DNA of 64,000 nucleotides from Bacillus sp. ISL-41 (GCF_018613235.1 NZ_JAGGQP010000003.1:186001-250000); one strand, 5' to 3'; positions 40,495-50,008 are shown, counted from the stretch's first letter. Made by a program: numbers and translations. Notes: generated from the letters alone by a model not told the origin.

Positions 40495-41994
40495 ATGGAA
40501 CATAAGATTGAGGATTTGGCCATTAGAGGTTTATTTCTTTTAAAAGAATGCGAGAAACCGTTTCTTAAAGAATGGCTACATTTAAAGAAGGACATGAAAG
40601 CCTGGCAAAATAATCTTGTATCTGAATTTGAGAGCATGATTGTCTATGGCTTCAACAACCTTTCACGGACCACTTTTGAATCTTCAAATGATTTCATCCA
40701 GTTATTAGTCCTAAGGTGGCAAAAACGCCACCCTGAATTCGTCGATGATTTTGACGCCATCTTTCTGATCAGCGCAGTTGAGAACTTATTTCATAAAGTC
40801 TTAAAGAAAAGGAATGCTGGATTCCTCGAGCACCAGGCGGTACAGGTCTTTTTTACGAGAATTCTCGACAAGGTCCTGCGGACGCAGCAGCTGGAATACC
40901 AGGATGATAAATGGCTGAAGATGATGTTGAGCCTGCGTGCAGTTCCTAGTAACTGGCTTGCGGTCATCCGCAATGAAAAATCCCAATGCAAAGTAAACAA
41001 AATCGTTTGCGCCGATGACCTTTTGGTAAATGAACAGCTGGTCACCATATGCGAGGGGCTTCAAGCTGAGCATGCATCAGACCTGTCAGTGGCGCTTTCC
41101 AGATTGTTGTCACCAGGAGAGGAACATCCTCAAATTATCACGGTACCATGCCTGACGGAAACACTGTTAATCTGCGTGAAAGATAAAGCGGAGACTGTGA
41201 CAGAGGCGCAAAAGGAAACTTTTCGAAAAATGTATCTGAAACAAATGAAGCTGAATCACCTGGAAAGTGAACTTGAGTGGAAGGATGCTACCCTTCTGTT
41301 CCAGCAGCGGCTGATCCGTTCCCAAAGCGCTTCGGAAGCTGTTAAAATGATTACCCAGGGCTTGGTTGATTACCTGCCATTTTCACGCTGCGCCCTGTTC
41401 ATCTATTCCCCCGGGGAGCACAGCGGAGTCGGCGTTCATGCCTATAACGTCAATACAGGCTCTGTGCAGCACATCAAGGAGAGTATTGCCGAATTTCCGC
41501 TGCTTACGAAATACTTGAAGCAGTTCAGCCATTCCAAACCAATTTTTATCGAAGATGCAGCTGAAATTTTGCCTGTAAAATACGTCCATGATTATTGCCT
41601 GAAATCATTGGTTGTCCTGCCAATCTATGTGCCTGCTGAAAATAAACTGATTGGTCTTGCACTGCTTGACCGCGGAGAACACAAATCATTTACCGTCAAC
41701 AACCAGACCCTGACCGCTCTTATCAAATTCGGACAATATGGCGGTGAATTGTTGAACCAGTACTATGAGGATGCCGTCCAGCTTTTCGGCGTCCAGCGTG
41801 CCGTACTGACTATCCGTGAACGAGAGGTGCTCAAGCTGATTGCCGAAGGTGCTTCCATCAATGAAGCTGCTGACGCACTCCACCTCAGTTCCTACACTGT
41901 GCGTGACTATATTTCAGCCATCATCCAAAAACTCGATGCGAAAAACCGGACCGATGCAGCCGTCAAAGCGTTGAAAATGAGGTTGATTCAGTAA
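40495..41994 (+). CDS. GAF-LuxR type transcriptional regulator
   Basis: 499 residues. Residues 1-130 are helical and unassigned; about 270-420 resemble a GAF sensor ([27 protein letters not shown]...[23 protein letters not shown]); 430-495 form a LuxR helix-turn-helix ([51 protein letters not shown]). Transcribed away from the DUF6230 operon with a 207-bp shared intergenic region. Likely the local regulator. GTGAGG lies upstream of the start. Confidence 0.85.
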   Translation: MEHKIEDLAIRGLFLLKECEKPFLKEWLHLKKDMKAWQNNLVSEFESMIVYGFNNLSRTTFESSNDFIQLLVLRWQKRHPEFVDDFDAIFLISAVENLFHKVLKKRNAGFLEHQAVQVFFTRILDKVLRTQQLEYQDDKWLKMMLSLRAVPSNWLAVIRNEKSQCKVNKIVCADDLLVNEQLVTICEGLQAEHASDLSVALSRLLSPGEEHPQIITVPCLTETLLICVKDKAETVTEAQKETFRKMYLKQMKLNHLESELEWKDATLLFQQRLIRSQSASEAVKMITQGLVDYLPFSRCALFIYSPGEHSGVGVHAYNVNTGSVQHIKESIAEFPLLTKYLKQFSHSKPIFIEDAAEILPVKYVHDYCLKSLVVLPIYVPAENKLIGLALLDRGEHKSFTVNNQTLTALIKFGQYGGELLNQYYEDAVQLFGVQRAVLTIREREVLKLIAEGASINEAADALHLSSYTVRDYISAIIQKLDAKNRTDAAVKALKMRLIQ

Positions 41995-41998
41995 AACT

Positions 41999-42039
41999 CG
42001 GGCCTGCTCCCCTGATGGGAGCAGGCCCTATTGCTTTTT
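41999..42039 (+). terminator. Terminator after LuxR gene
   Basis: GGGCCTGCTCCC-N5-GGGAGCAGGCCC then TATTGCTTTTT. Confidence 0.85.
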
Positions 42040-42092
42040 GCCTCACAATCTCGCAGAATATAAGAGATATAAACCTTAGGGGGAACATTAGG

Positions 42093-42461
42093 ATGTGGAA
42101 TGAATTCAAGAAATTCGCCTTTAAAGGCAATGTGCTGGATCTCGCTGTCGGAGTCATTATCGGGGCCGCATTTGGAAAAATCGTTTCATCGCTTGTCGAT
42201 GACATTATCATGCCGATTGTAGGACTGGCTACTTTTGGCGCTGACTTTTCTGATCTTAAATACAAAGTAATAGCATATGGTTCGTTTCTTCAGGCCGTCG
42301 TCAACTTTTTCATCACCGCCTTTGCCATTTTCATCTTTGTGAGAATCATCAACCACTATCGAAAAAAAGAAGCGGCCAAGCCTGCAGCTCCTGTTCCTGA
42401 TGTAAAAGAAGAGCTTTTAAAAGAAATCCGCGATCTTCTGAAGGAACAAAAACAAATCTAA
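42093..42461 (+). CDS. mscL: Large-conductance mechanosensitive channel MscL
   Basis: 122 residues from ATG 42093 with AGGGGGA upstream. [41 protein letters not shown] is the MscL amphipathic helix and first transmembrane helix; the second helix and a charged C-terminal bundle ([18 protein letters not shown]) follow. It opens under membrane tension to release solutes on hypo-osmotic shock. Earlier in-frame codons lie in the preceding terminator. Confidence 0.96.
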   Translation: MWNEFKKFAFKGNVLDLAVGVIIGAAFGKIVSSLVDDIIMPIVGLATFGADFSDLKYKVIAYGSFLQAVVNFFITAFAIFIFVRIINHYRKKEAAKPAAPVPDVKEELLKEIRDLLKEQKQI

Positions 42462-42579
42462 TCTTCCTATTATTGGATTTAATGCCAACTTTTAATTGAG
42501 TTTATTAAGTTTTCTGTGATTTCACGCGGGTATATGTATAGTGCAAGGCCAATACAAAACCTAGAAGGGACTGGTTAAA

Positions 42580-42684
42580 GTGCAAAACTTTACGGCGACT
42601 TCGGAATACGTCATTGGCTTAGCACCCGGAGGAAGATTTGCGTTGCTATCTCAAGGAACGCTGGTCTTGAATCGATGGACTTAA
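42580..42684 (+). CDS. 34-residue micro-protein, copy 1
   Basis: GTG start 9 nt after AAGGGA. The peptide begins MQNFTATSEYVIGLAPGG and continues RFALLSQGTLVLNRWT. Compared with copy 2, third-position changes (TTT/TTC, CTA/CTG, GGA/GGC, TTG/TTA) outnumber residue changes, a mark of selection on the protein. The length is identical. No family is recognised, and no membrane helix or cysteine is present. Confidence 0.72.
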   Translation: MQNFTATSEYVIGLAPGGRFALLSQGTLVLNRWT

Positions 42685-42789
42685 CATCGATGGACCGCAA
42701 TTTTTTGAATAGCTTGAGCAGGACACTCCTCTAAGTAAGTCCGCAGGATATGAGCAACGCCAATACTGGTTATGAAGGGACTGGTTAAG

Positions 42790-42894
42790 TTGAAAGACTT
42801 TACGGCGACTTCGGAATACGTCATTGGCTATGCAAGCGGAGGAAGATTCGCGCTGCTGTCTCAAGGCACGCTGGTCTTAAATCGATACATTTAA
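42790..42894 (+). CDS. 34-residue micro-protein, copy 2
   Basis: TTG start after the same AAGGGACTGG site, exactly 210 nt downstream of copy 1. The peptide begins MKDFTATSEYVIGYASGG and continues RFALLSQGTLVLNRYI, differing from copy 1 at seven residues. A strong terminator follows at 42970. The pair is probably one transcript. Possible roles are a signalling or antimicrobial peptide or a small regulator; nothing in the sequence decides between them. Confidence 0.72.
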   Translation: MKDFTATSEYVIGYASGGRFALLSQGTLVLNRYI

Positions 42895-42969
42895 AATCGA
42901 TTTACCCCAGAGCGCAAATTGAATAGCAACAACAGAATTACTCCTCCCATCGTCCGTATGTCGGACTCA

Positions 42970-43004
42970 AAAAAGGTGCAGGCCCAGCGGCCCGCACCTT
43001 TTTT
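42970..43004 (+). terminator. Terminator after micro-ORF pair
   Basis: AAAAAGGTGC..GC/GC..GCACCTTTTTT hairpin with T run. Confidence 0.92.
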
Positions 43005-43011
43005 GATTAAA

Positions 43012-43126
43012 GCTCTTTTCAACAAAAAATGAATTACAAAACAAAAAAAATTCGGCACCTGGAATTTTTTCTTTTTGATGTCTATTAAGATTAGTGAAAA
43101 TTACTTTATCATAAGCGAAAAGAGCC
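43012..43126. mobile_element. MITE-like element, family B copy 2
   Basis: GCTCTTTTC (43012-43020) faces GCGAAAAGAGCC (43115-43126), enclosing an AT-armed hairpin AAATTC..GAATTT near 43050-43072. Same layout as the copies at 33656, 51157 and 59636. Confidence 0.6.
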
Positions 43127-43279
43127 CCAAAGTATCACCCCTCATCAGATATTCGCGCCAGGAAAAATTTATCTCTAGTATTTTCCCTTTTTTATCTAGT
43201 TCTGAATGTGCTCCTCCAGGTTTACTAGATTCGGCCATCAGGGTATTTAATATATATCTTTCACAAGGAGGTTTTTTAC

Positions 43280-43612
43280 ATGGAAAAAGACCATATGATT
43301 CATAAAGATGGCGAAGTCGATACTAGCAAGGTGGATGAGACCCTGGAACGGATGGATACGCAGCAGGCGGATGAGATCCTTGGGGATTTCAATGAGTTCA
43401 GGACTTATTTAAGCAAACGGATCAAGCTTGGCAAAACAGCGGGGCTTGATGAAGAGCAGCTTGCGAAAACGGCGGAAAAGGTTGCCGATTACCTTTCTGA
43501 TAATGTCACACCGCGAAACAAAGAGGAGCAGCTGCTGCAGGAGCTTTGGAAGGTTGGCACAAAAGAACAACAGCATGCTCTTGCACATATGCTTGTAAAA
43601 TTGGCTGAATAA
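43280..43612 (+). CDS. DUF3243 family protein (YmfJ-like)
   Basis: 110 residues; AAGGAGG upstream. DFNEFRTYLSKRIKLGKTAGLDEEQLAKTAEKVADYLSDNVTPRNKEEQLLQELWKVG is the DUF3243 core. All-helical and acidic. Conserved in Bacillus with unknown function. Here it carries an N-terminal extension (about residues 1-30) rich in aspartate and glutamate. Confidence 0.88.
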   Translation: MEKDHMIHKDGEVDTSKVDETLERMDTQQADEILGDFNEFRTYLSKRIKLGKTAGLDEEQLAKTAEKVADYLSDNVTPRNKEEQLLQELWKVGTKEQQHALAHMLVKLAE

Positions 43613-43615
43613 AAG

Positions 43616-43642
43616 AATCGCCCGCTCTCCGGGCGATTTTTC
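43616..43642. terminator. Terminator between DUF3243 and CorA genes
   Basis: AATCGCCCG-N4-CGGGCGATT then T run. Confidence 0.85.
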
Positions 43643-43690
43643 TGTCCATGCTTTTATTTTTCTAAACACTAGGAAGCAGTTTATCGAACG

Positions 43691-44659
43691 TCATCCAAAG
43701 AATCTGTTCTTCTTTTTCACTTTCAGGATATCTCCAATCCAGCCTTTTTTCTTCAAATAATAGTATAGGCCTGCTGTTGTAGCGAATATTAACACACCGG
43801 CAAATACATAGCCGAATTTCCATTCAAGCTCCGGCATGAACTTGAAGTTCATTCCCCACACCGCTCCCCAAGCTGTTACTGGCGTAAACAGGATTGTTAT
43901 GACAGTCAGGGTCTTAAAGATTTCATTTCCGCGATGGGTCGAGACGACTTCTTCTAATCTGATCATTGTATCGATTGCCTCCTGGTATTCTGTCAATAAC
44001 ATCCTGATGCGCTCTACACGGGTTTCAACGCGGTTGAATTCTGCCTGTTCGTGGACGCCTTTTCCATATGCCTCTTCTGCGATGAATTTTAACTCAACAA
44101 TCGGAATAACTAGATTTTTCCATATCAGAAGCTCATGGCGATTTTCATAGATTCTCTCGAGGATTTCAAGGTTGTTCTGTTCCTTCATTTCCCATAATAA
44201 TTCATGAAGTCGTTCTTCATAGGCATCGATCTTTTGCAAATAGCTCGCTAAAATTTTACCCAGGAGAATGAAAAAGCCTTCAACCGCATTTTCGGCCTGT
44301 TCCATCTGTTTGTGAACACCAATATCACTAACATCAAGTATGGAAAAGTCAAAATCCACCGTTATAAAGAAGTCTTCGCAGATGTAAAAATGAAAAATGT
44401 TTTTCTCTCCTTTCTCCTCGATATCCTGCTGATAAATAAGAGAGCCCCAAATGTACTCATCTCCCTTAGTCTCGGTATTCAGGTCAAGGAGATTTGCTTT
44501 GCGGTCTTTTATATTTTCTAACCATTCTCGTCTAGCGGGACTTTGTGAGATAAGCTCCTTTATCTTCTCCTCATCTTTCTGTTGGAAATCATACCATTTC
44601 CATCTTTTTTCATTAAATATATGTTTCAATGGTCTCAGACCTTTCATTATGTTTATCAA
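43691..44659 (-). CDS. CorA-family magnesium/divalent cation transporter
   Basis: 322 residues. The signature WGMNF sits after the first of two C-terminal membrane helices (TLTVITILFTPVTAWGAVWGMNF; FGYVFAGVLIFATTAGLYYYL), and the N-terminal two thirds form the cytoplasmic funnel with the long stalk helix. TTG 44659 or ATG 44647 may be the start; neither has a strong site. CorA pentamers admit magnesium. Single gene. Confidence 0.9.
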   Translation of the reverse strand: MINIMKGLRPLKHIFNEKRWKWYDFQQKDEEKIKELISQSPARREWLENIKDRKANLLDLNTETKGDEYIWGSLIYQQDIEEKGEKNIFHFYICEDFFITVDFDFSILDVSDIGVHKQMEQAENAVEGFFILLGKILASYLQKIDAYEERLHELLWEMKEQNNLEILERIYENRHELLIWKNLVIPIVELKFIAEEAYGKGVHEQAEFNRVETRVERIRMLLTEYQEAIDTMIRLEEVVSTHRGNEIFKTLTVITILFTPVTAWGAVWGMNFKFMPELEWKFGYVFAGVLIFATTAGLYYYLKKKGWIGDILKVKKKNRFFG

Positions 44660-44812
44660 CTAATTACTACTCTTCCCTTTATCAGCCAGCTTGAAACGAT
44701 TCGTCTAATACTTGGCAAACCTACCATTTTAAAAATGTTTCTGAATTTTATAGAGAGGGTAAAAAAGAGTATAGACAAAAGCATAAACTAATCATTAATA
44801 GGAGGGGTAAAT

Positions 44813-45076
44813 ATGCAAGCAAAAGCAAAAAATGCAGTCATGTTAGGTGTAGGAGCCGCAGCATTATGGATGGCAATGAAGCCTGAAAATAAAGCAAAAC
44901 TTACCGAGATGGCCACCCAGGTAAAAGAAAAAGTCATGCCATCCAAGACAGATGTGCTGCCAGTACAAAAAGCCGGCAACCCAGACCCAAATGATGTCGA
45001 AGACAACAAAATGGTCAGTGAAGGTTCTATGTACGGAGTGAACTATTACAACGAGAACTTACAAGAACAGCGATAA
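44813..45076 (+). CDS. Small hypothetical protein (87 residues)
   Basis: Strong AGGAGGGG before ATG. The N-terminal third has a weakly hydrophobic helix (NAVMLGVGAAALWMAMKP), the middle is a charged helix with VKEKVMPSK, and the tail is tyrosine/asparagine rich (SMYGVNYYNENLQEQR). Terminator follows. No family recognised; the layout recalls small membrane-associated stress proteins of the YtxH type. Confidence 0.8.
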   Translation: MQAKAKNAVMLGVGAAALWMAMKPENKAKLTEMATQVKEKVMPSKTDVLPVQKAGNPDPNDVEDNKMVSEGSMYGVNYYNENLQEQR

Positions 45077-45081
45077 AAATG

Positions 45082-45113
45082 TCCGGGGAAAGCCTTCCCC
45101 GGTCTATTTTTGT
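45082..45113 (+). terminator. Terminator after 87-residue gene
   Basis: CCGGGGAAagcCTTCCCCGG then T run. Confidence 0.9.
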
Positions 45114-45165
45114 TTAATTCACACCTCGTCGATCAATACTATATAGGGCGAGGGGGATGGAGGTT

Positions 45166-45825
45166 ATGGGTATCCTATTCATTTTCATCTATCTGTTCAT
45201 TGTTTTTACAGTGATTGAGATTAACACATCCATATTTGTGGCAACCGGCCTTGACCGGAAAATCGCCCGGTTCCAGGTCATTTCGATGCTAACGGGCACT
45301 GGATTCACGACCGGTGAATCCGAATTGATCATTGATCATCCTGTCAGAAGAAAACTGGGGGCTTTCCTGATTTTGTTTGGGGCATTCTCGCTGGCAGTCA
45401 TCATCTCTGCTATAAGTAAGCTTTTATCTGATAGCTTTTATACCATGGAAATAGCCTATGTTGCTGTCGGACTTTTAGCATTGTTATTTATTTTAAAGGC
45501 GCCGACAGTACAAAAGAAGATCGGCCAAAAGATGAAAAGTGAATTAAAAGAGAATTACGAGTTAGCAGATTTGCCAATCAGTGATGTCCTTTTGATGGAC
45601 GATGATGATGAGGTCAGGGAAATTGCTCTAAAAGAAGACTCCCGATATGCGGATAGGACGTTCGATGAAATTGTGGACAAAGAGGATGATGTCATGCTCC
45701 TATTCATCAAGAGAGGCGCAATCAATATCCGCAACAAAGCATATGATACCAAACTGGAGCCTGGCGATAAACTTATTTTATATGGCAACAACCCCCGGAT
45801 AGAAGAAATATTTGAAGATGCCTGA
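45166..45825 (+). CDS. Membrane protein with C-terminal TrkA-C (RCK_C) domain
   Basis: 219 residues from ATG 45166, chosen because GGGGG then lies 9 nt upstream (ATG 45157 abuts it). Three membrane helices (MGILFIFIYLFIVFTVIEI; LGAFLILFGAFSLAVII; IAYVAVGLLALLFIL) precede a cytoplasmic TrkA-C domain (RYADRTFDEIVDKEDDVMLLFIKRGAI...LEPGDKLILYGN). TrkA-C domains bind regulatory ligands such as c-di-AMP in potassium transporters. The membrane part is too small for a Trk channel, so partner or role is unknown. Confidence 0.85.
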   Translation: MGILFIFIYLFIVFTVIEINTSIFVATGLDRKIARFQVISMLTGTGFTTGESELIIDHPVRRKLGAFLILFGAFSLAVIISAISKLLSDSFYTMEIAYVAVGLLALLFILKAPTVQKKIGQKMKSELKENYELADLPISDVLLMDDDDEVREIALKEDSRYADRTFDEIVDKEDDVMLLFIKRGAINIRNKAYDTKLEPGDKLILYGNNPRIEEIFEDA

Positions 45826-45867
45826 CCCGATGGTTTGGTTCATCCACCGCGAGTCAGGCATTTTTTG
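45818..45867. terminator. Terminator overlapping both flanking stop regions
   Basis: ATGCCTGAC (45818) pairs with GTCAGGCAT (45853-45861), T run follows on plus; the stem includes the plus gene's stop and overlaps the end of the minus gene. Confidence 0.8.
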
Positions 45868-46280
45868 TTTTCTCTGAGCTTGGCAATTCCTTCTTTGCAC
45901 ACTCCGTATTGCAGCCATGAACAGTTTTTGCAAAGCATATCAAGGTCATCTGGTTCAACCTTTTCCGCCGTCCACTGGACAAGCTCAGATTTTAGATAAT
46001 GTTCTCCCGGTACCAGCCCCAGATGACGAATGACATTCCCGTCCATCGTCAGCACATGTTCATTCGAACCCTCACTCGCCTCACAAATCTCAAGCCCCCT
46101 ATGCGGACAAGACATGCATGCGTCATCAAACGCAGCGACCACCTTTATGTAAAAATCATGCTCAGGGTCGCGTATATCTTTTACGATACTCTCCATCTTT
46201 TTCACAAATTCAGGGCTGTAGCCCATCCCCCGGAAACCATGCACACAGAGGAGATGGTGCCCGCGCAATACTTTTTCCAC
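45840..46280 (-). CDS. DUF1284 domain protein
   Basis: 146 residues from GTG 46280 with AGGAGTG upstream. LRGHHLLCVHGFRGMGYSPEFV at the head and cysteines in CMSCPHRGLEIC and CKNCSWLQYGVC are the DUF1284 pattern, suggesting an iron-sulfur or zinc site. Follows the flippase gene by 61 nt in the same direction. Function unknown. Confidence 0.87.
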   Translation of the reverse strand: MEKVLRGHHLLCVHGFRGMGYSPEFVKKMESIVKDIRDPEHDFYIKVVAAFDDACMSCPHRGLEICEASEGSNEHVLTMDGNVIRHLGLVPGEHYLKSELVQWTAEKVEPDDLDMLCKNCSWLQYGVCKEGIAKLRENKKCLTRGG

Positions 46281-46341
46281 TTCATCACTCCTGAAAAATT
46301 AAGCTGTATAATTAATTCTGCGAAAGTTCTTTGTTTTCCTG

Positions 46342-47673
46342 TTAAAATCTCGAATCTTTAATCGGGCTCTTAGCCAGCCAGGTAATGCCGATTTTTTTGC
46401 AAATCGTCAGGTAGTGCAGCAGTAAGATGACCATACTCCCCGTATTCATTCCGACGATGACCCCTTCCATCCTCCATTCGGGTCTCGAGCCCAAGAGGTA
46501 AATAAGGGAAAAGGTAACAATCGTAGCATAAACAGAGTGAATAAAGGCGTCCTTCACCAATCCAAGTCCGATCAGATAAGCCTGCATCGGTATAGTAAAG
46601 TAGTGGAACAGGAAGTATGGCGCAAGCAGCTGCAAAAATACTGCTGCCTGCTTAGAATGAAAAAAAGTATTGGTCAGAGGCTCTGCCAGAAAGTAAAAAG
46701 CCGTTACAGCTGGCAATCCATAAAGCAATGTCAGCAGCATTACTTGCTGAAGCAGTTTTTGCAGCTTGAAGAACTCTTTTTCCGCATAAGCCTTCGATAC
46801 AGTCGGAATCAGGATGATCAGGAACGAATGGGCTATAAACGCCGGGAAAAATCCAATCGTCATTGCGATTCCCGCCATCATCCCGAATTGTTCCGTTGCC
46901 ATTTCGGATGATAACCCTGCACTGACAATCGCAAATTTTATCAAAAACGGCTGAACAGCATGTGTCAGCGAATGAAAAATTCTCAAGCCGGTCGTCGGCA
47001 CGGAAACCTCCACCAGACTCTTTCTCACCTCTCGCCCGCTTACATGCTTACCCGGAACACTTTTAATCCTTTGGTAAGACATAACAAAGTAATGTAATAG
47101 ATAAAGGAAGACAACGAGTTCGCTTCCCGCCAGTGTGCAAAAGGCAACAAGGAGAGCTGTTTCGCTCCCAAACTCAAAAAACTGAAAAACCGCTGAGAGC
47201 AGCAGGAGCTGCACAGCTCTTCTGATAAAATGGGAAATTGCGATTTTTCCCATATCCTGTTTTCCCATGAAAAATCCCCTGGCGATAGCGGATATTGTCA
47301 TAACCGGTATCAGTGACAGGACGACCCATTTAAGCAGTGGGTGATAATCCTTGAACACAGGAATGATTGGAAGCACAAAAGCAGCCGCAATCAGCAAAAC
47401 CGCAGTGAATACTACCGCCAGCCTGATGGCATGCTTGATCATGCTCCGGTGGTAAGACTCATCCCTCTCCGCGATCATTTTTGAAATCGACACCGGCAGC
47501 TCAAAGCTCGCGAGCATCATGATCAGGAAAATCGTCGGCAATATCGTCATGTAATGCCCCATCCCGCTTTCCCCAAGCTCCCTTGCGAGAATCATATTGA
47601 CGAGGAACTCCACCACTTCTCCAAGAAAAGTAGCAACCACAAGGATAGACATCCCTTTTAAAAAAGTATTCAT
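46342..47673 (-). CDS. SpoVB/YkvU-type oligosaccharide flippase
   Basis: 443 residues with about 13-14 membrane helices of the MOP/MATE-like polysaccharide flippase superfamily (KGMSILVVATFLGEVVEFLVNMILARELGESGMGHYM at the head). Length and head resemble YkvU, a shorter relative of SpoVB that acts in the sporulation peptidoglycan program, so a lipid-linked saccharide or spore-cortex role is likely. No gene for sugar transfer is beside it. Confidence 0.8.
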   Translation of the reverse strand: MNTFLKGMSILVVATFLGEVVEFLVNMILARELGESGMGHYMTILPTIFLIMMLASFELPVSISKMIAERDESYHRSMIKHAIRLAVVFTAVLLIAAAFVLPIIPVFKDYHPLLKWVVLSLIPVMTISAIARGFFMGKQDMGKIAISHFIRRAVQLLLLSAVFQFFEFGSETALLVAFCTLAGSELVVFLYLLHYFVMSYQRIKSVPGKHVSGREVRKSLVEVSVPTTGLRIFHSLTHAVQPFLIKFAIVSAGLSSEMATEQFGMMAGIAMTIGFFPAFIAHSFLIILIPTVSKAYAEKEFFKLQKLLQQVMLLTLLYGLPAVTAFYFLAEPLTNTFFHSKQAAVFLQLLAPYFLFHYFTIPMQAYLIGLGLVKDAFIHSVYATIVTFSLIYLLGSRPEWRMEGVIVGMNTGSMVILLLHYLTICKKIGITWLAKSPIKDSRF

Positions 47674-47813
47674 AGCTTCTCTCCCAATCCTGTCTCATTT
47701 ACTCCTATAAACATATGAGACAAGTCCGGACAATATGAAAGGGTAAATTTTGAGGTGTATGCGTGAGTCATCTTCCACTGTTTGGCGAGTTTTCATAACA
47801 AGGATTACATTTC

Positions 47814-48073
47814 AATAGCGGAAAGTTTTATTTTTATAGCGATATTCTTATTATTTATACAGAGTTTCATTTTTTTATAGCGGTATTCTTATTCTTTATA
47901 GCTAATTTCTTATTTTAATAACGAGTTCCTTTTAAATATAGTGGAATTCTTATTTTTATAGCGAGTTTTCATTTTTTATAGCGGCTTTTTGTTTTTTATA
48001 GCGACTTTTCACTTTTTATAGCGACTTTCTCCTTTTTATAGCGAATTGGAAATTCCAGCATGTTTTTTCCAGT
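47814..48073. repeat. 20-nt phased TATAGCGA array plus hairpin, longest copy
   Basis: TATAGCG-type words begin near 47818, 47839, 47860, 47880, 47901, then 47921 to 48041 in steps of 20, about 12 units. The middle units are degenerate (GCTAA, ACGAG, GTGGA), the outer ones intact. The array ends in GAATTGGAAATTCCAGC with TTTTTTCCAGT, as at 2313 and 10128. Confidence 0.92.
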
Positions 48074-48110
48074 AAAATAAAGGAAGAACTGCTAATATAA
48101 GCAGTTCTTC
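48074..48110 (-). terminator. Terminator after ABC-F gene
   Basis: GAAGAACTGCT/AGCAGTTCTTC stem, T-rich tail on the minus strand. Confidence 0.9.
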
Positions 48111-48115
48111 AACTA

Positions 48116-50008
48116 TCATGATATTTCCTCAAGCTTTGAATACAGCTGGTTTCGTTTTGACTCTAAAACTTCTTTTTCAGCATGAAGCTCCTGGAGCTTT
48201 GCGAGATCGGTCATTATGGCCATTTGCTGTTCAAGCTCGCCAATTGATTTTTCATGACTCTCGATTTCCTCAAACAGAGCTTCTTCATCTATAACAGCTT
48301 CCTTGACTGTTTCTTGCCTGATTGAATGCTTTACAGATTCCGCATGTGCAGGTGCTGCAGCCTCCCACAGCTTCCTCTTCTCCGCCATTTTCACTCTCGC
48401 CCGGTCATAATTGCCTTCTATTTCCGTCAGCTCTCCGCCCTCCAGCCAGTAAACCTTATCAAATAGCTTATTCAAGAAATAGCGATCATGGGAGACGGCC
48501 AGGAGCGTACCCTCGAACCCTGCCAGCGCTTCTTCCAGTACTTCTCGTGAATCGATATCCAGATGATTGGTTGGCTCATCTAGAATCAGGAAATTGAGAT
48601 CCTGGTGCATCAACTGCGCGAGACGAAGCCTCATTCGTTCGCCGCCGCTCAGCTGGGAAACTTTCTTAAAGACATCCTGACCATAGAACAGGAAACCGGC
48701 GAGCACATTCCGGGCCTCTCCCTCATTCATGACTACCTCATTCCGGAACGCATCTAGCACGGTGCCGTCCTGGCTGGAAAGCTCCATATGCTGTGATAGG
48801 TAACCGATTTTGACATTGCTTCCGTTTCGGACTTCTCCTTGGTCAGGTGCAAGTTCACCCTGGACGAACTTCAGCAGCGTTGTTTTACCCGAACCATTTT
48901 CGCCGACAATCGCCGCACGGTCCTGATAGTGAAGCTGAAGATTAACCTTCGAGAAAAGTTGTCGATCTCCAAATGATTTATGCACATCTTTAAAAACGAG
49001 TACGTCCTTCCCGCTTCGCGCACCTGTATCCAGTTCGAAATTCATTTTCTTCCTGTTTAAAATCGGCCGGTCCAGCTTCTCCATCCTGGCGAGCGCTCTC
49101 TCCATGTTCGTCGCCCTTTTATGGAGAGCCGCACTTGGCGGGTTCGATCTATTCGCCCAGTCACGCAATCGCTTGATTGCCTCTTTCATTTTCTTGATTT
49201 TTCGCTGTTGCTCTTCAAATGCCTGGAATTCCCGCAGTAATTTCGCTTCTTTTTCCTTGATGAACCCGGAGTAATTGGCATGATAGAGGTCAATTTCTCC
49301 ATCTTCAAGGTCGAGGATTTTTGTCGCTGTTTCATCAAGGAAATAACGGTCATGCGAGATAATCACAACGGTACCATCATATTCTTTCAGAAACTCAGCC
49401 AGCCACTCAGCCGCCATGATATCAAGGTGGTTTGTCGGCTCATCGAGAAGCAATAAATCTGGATTCTTCAGCAAACTCAGCCCCAGACCGACCTTCGTTT
49501 TCTCACCGCCGCTAAGGCTGTTAAAATTCGAATCAAGCATGCCCTCAATCTTCAAGCCGTTGGCAATGCGGTCAATATTTGCTTCCATTTCATAACCGCC
49601 TCCGAGAGTAAACTTCTCCTGGAGAACTCCGTATTTCGCCAGCAGCCTTTCAAGCTTATGCGAATCCTCGCCGGCTTCTGCCATCTTGGTTTCAAGCTGC
49701 TTCATCTCCGCCTGAACTTCAAGTAACTCGTCAAAGGCTGTTTCCAGAACTCCCCTGGCGGTTATCCTCTCCTCATAAACAGGAATCTGGGCCAGGTAGC
49801 CGATGTTCAAATCTTTTTTCCAATGTATCTTTCCTTGATCCGCTTCTTCCATGCCCGCGATCAGCTTCATCAACGTTGTCTTGCCGCAACCGTTGGGTCC
49901 GACCAGCCCAACCCTGTCCTTCTCGTTTATTTCAAAAGACAAATCTTCAAAAATCAGATTGCCTCCGTACATTTTGCTTATATGGTTAATACTGCAAGCT
50001 ATCATCAT
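48116..50008 (-). CDS. ABC-F ribosome-associated ATPase
   Basis: 630 residues, no membrane segments. Two ABC domains: Walker A GPNGCGKTT and GENGSGKTT, signatures LSGGEKTK and LSGGERMR, Walker B LLLLDEPTNHLD and LILDEPTNHLD; the linker between them (about 240-325) is the ABC-F interdomain arm, and the C-terminus is coiled coil. AGGAGGG precedes ATG 50008. ABC-F proteins act in the ribosomal E site, either resolving stalls or giving resistance to ribosome-targeting drugs. The leader peptide and attenuator just upstream favour drug- or stall-induced expression. Confidence 0.92.
   Translation of the reverse strand: MMIACSINHISKMYGGNLIFEDLSFEINEKDRVGLVGPNGCGKTTLMKLIAGMEEADQGKIHWKKDLNIGYLAQIPVYEERITARGVLETAFDELLEVQAEMKQLETKMAEAGEDSHKLERLLAKYGVLQEKFTLGGGYEMEANIDRIANGLKIEGMLDSNFNSLSGGEKTKVGLGLSLLKNPDLLLLDEPTNHLDIMAAEWLAEFLKEYDGTVVIISHDRYFLDETATKILDLEDGEIDLYHANYSGFIKEKEAKLLREFQAFEEQQRKIKKMKEAIKRLRDWANRSNPPSAALHKRATNMERALARMEKLDRPILNRKKMNFELDTGARSGKDVLVFKDVHKSFGDRQLFSKVNLQLHYQDRAAIVGENGSGKTTLLKFVQGELAPDQGEVRNGSNVKIGYLSQHMELSSQDGTVLDAFRNEVVMNEGEARNVLAGFLFYGQDVFKKVSQLSGGERMRLRLAQLMHQDLNFLILDEPTNHLDIDSREVLEEALAGFEGTLLAVSHDRYFLNKLFDKVYWLEGGELTEIEGNYDRARVKMAEKRKLWEAAAPAHAESVKHSIRQETVKEAVIDEEALFEEIESHEKSIGELEQQMAIMTDLAKLQELHAEKEVLESKRNQLYSKLEEIS

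Larger units (their letters stand above)
42550..42950. repeat. 210-bp tandem duplication containing two micro-ORFs
   Basis: Sequence from about 42550 recurs 210 nt later. Both units hold GAAGGGACTGGTTAA, a 34-codon frame, a hairpin over its stop codon (CGATG...CATCG; ATCGAT...ATCGAT), then TTGAATAGC and ACTCCTC. The coding part is best conserved. Confidence 0.85.

Noticed and set aside
43075-43305. 76-codon plus frame before the DUF3243 gene
   Set aside because: It crosses the MITE-like element and the true DUF3243 ribosome site, and has no ribosome site of its own.
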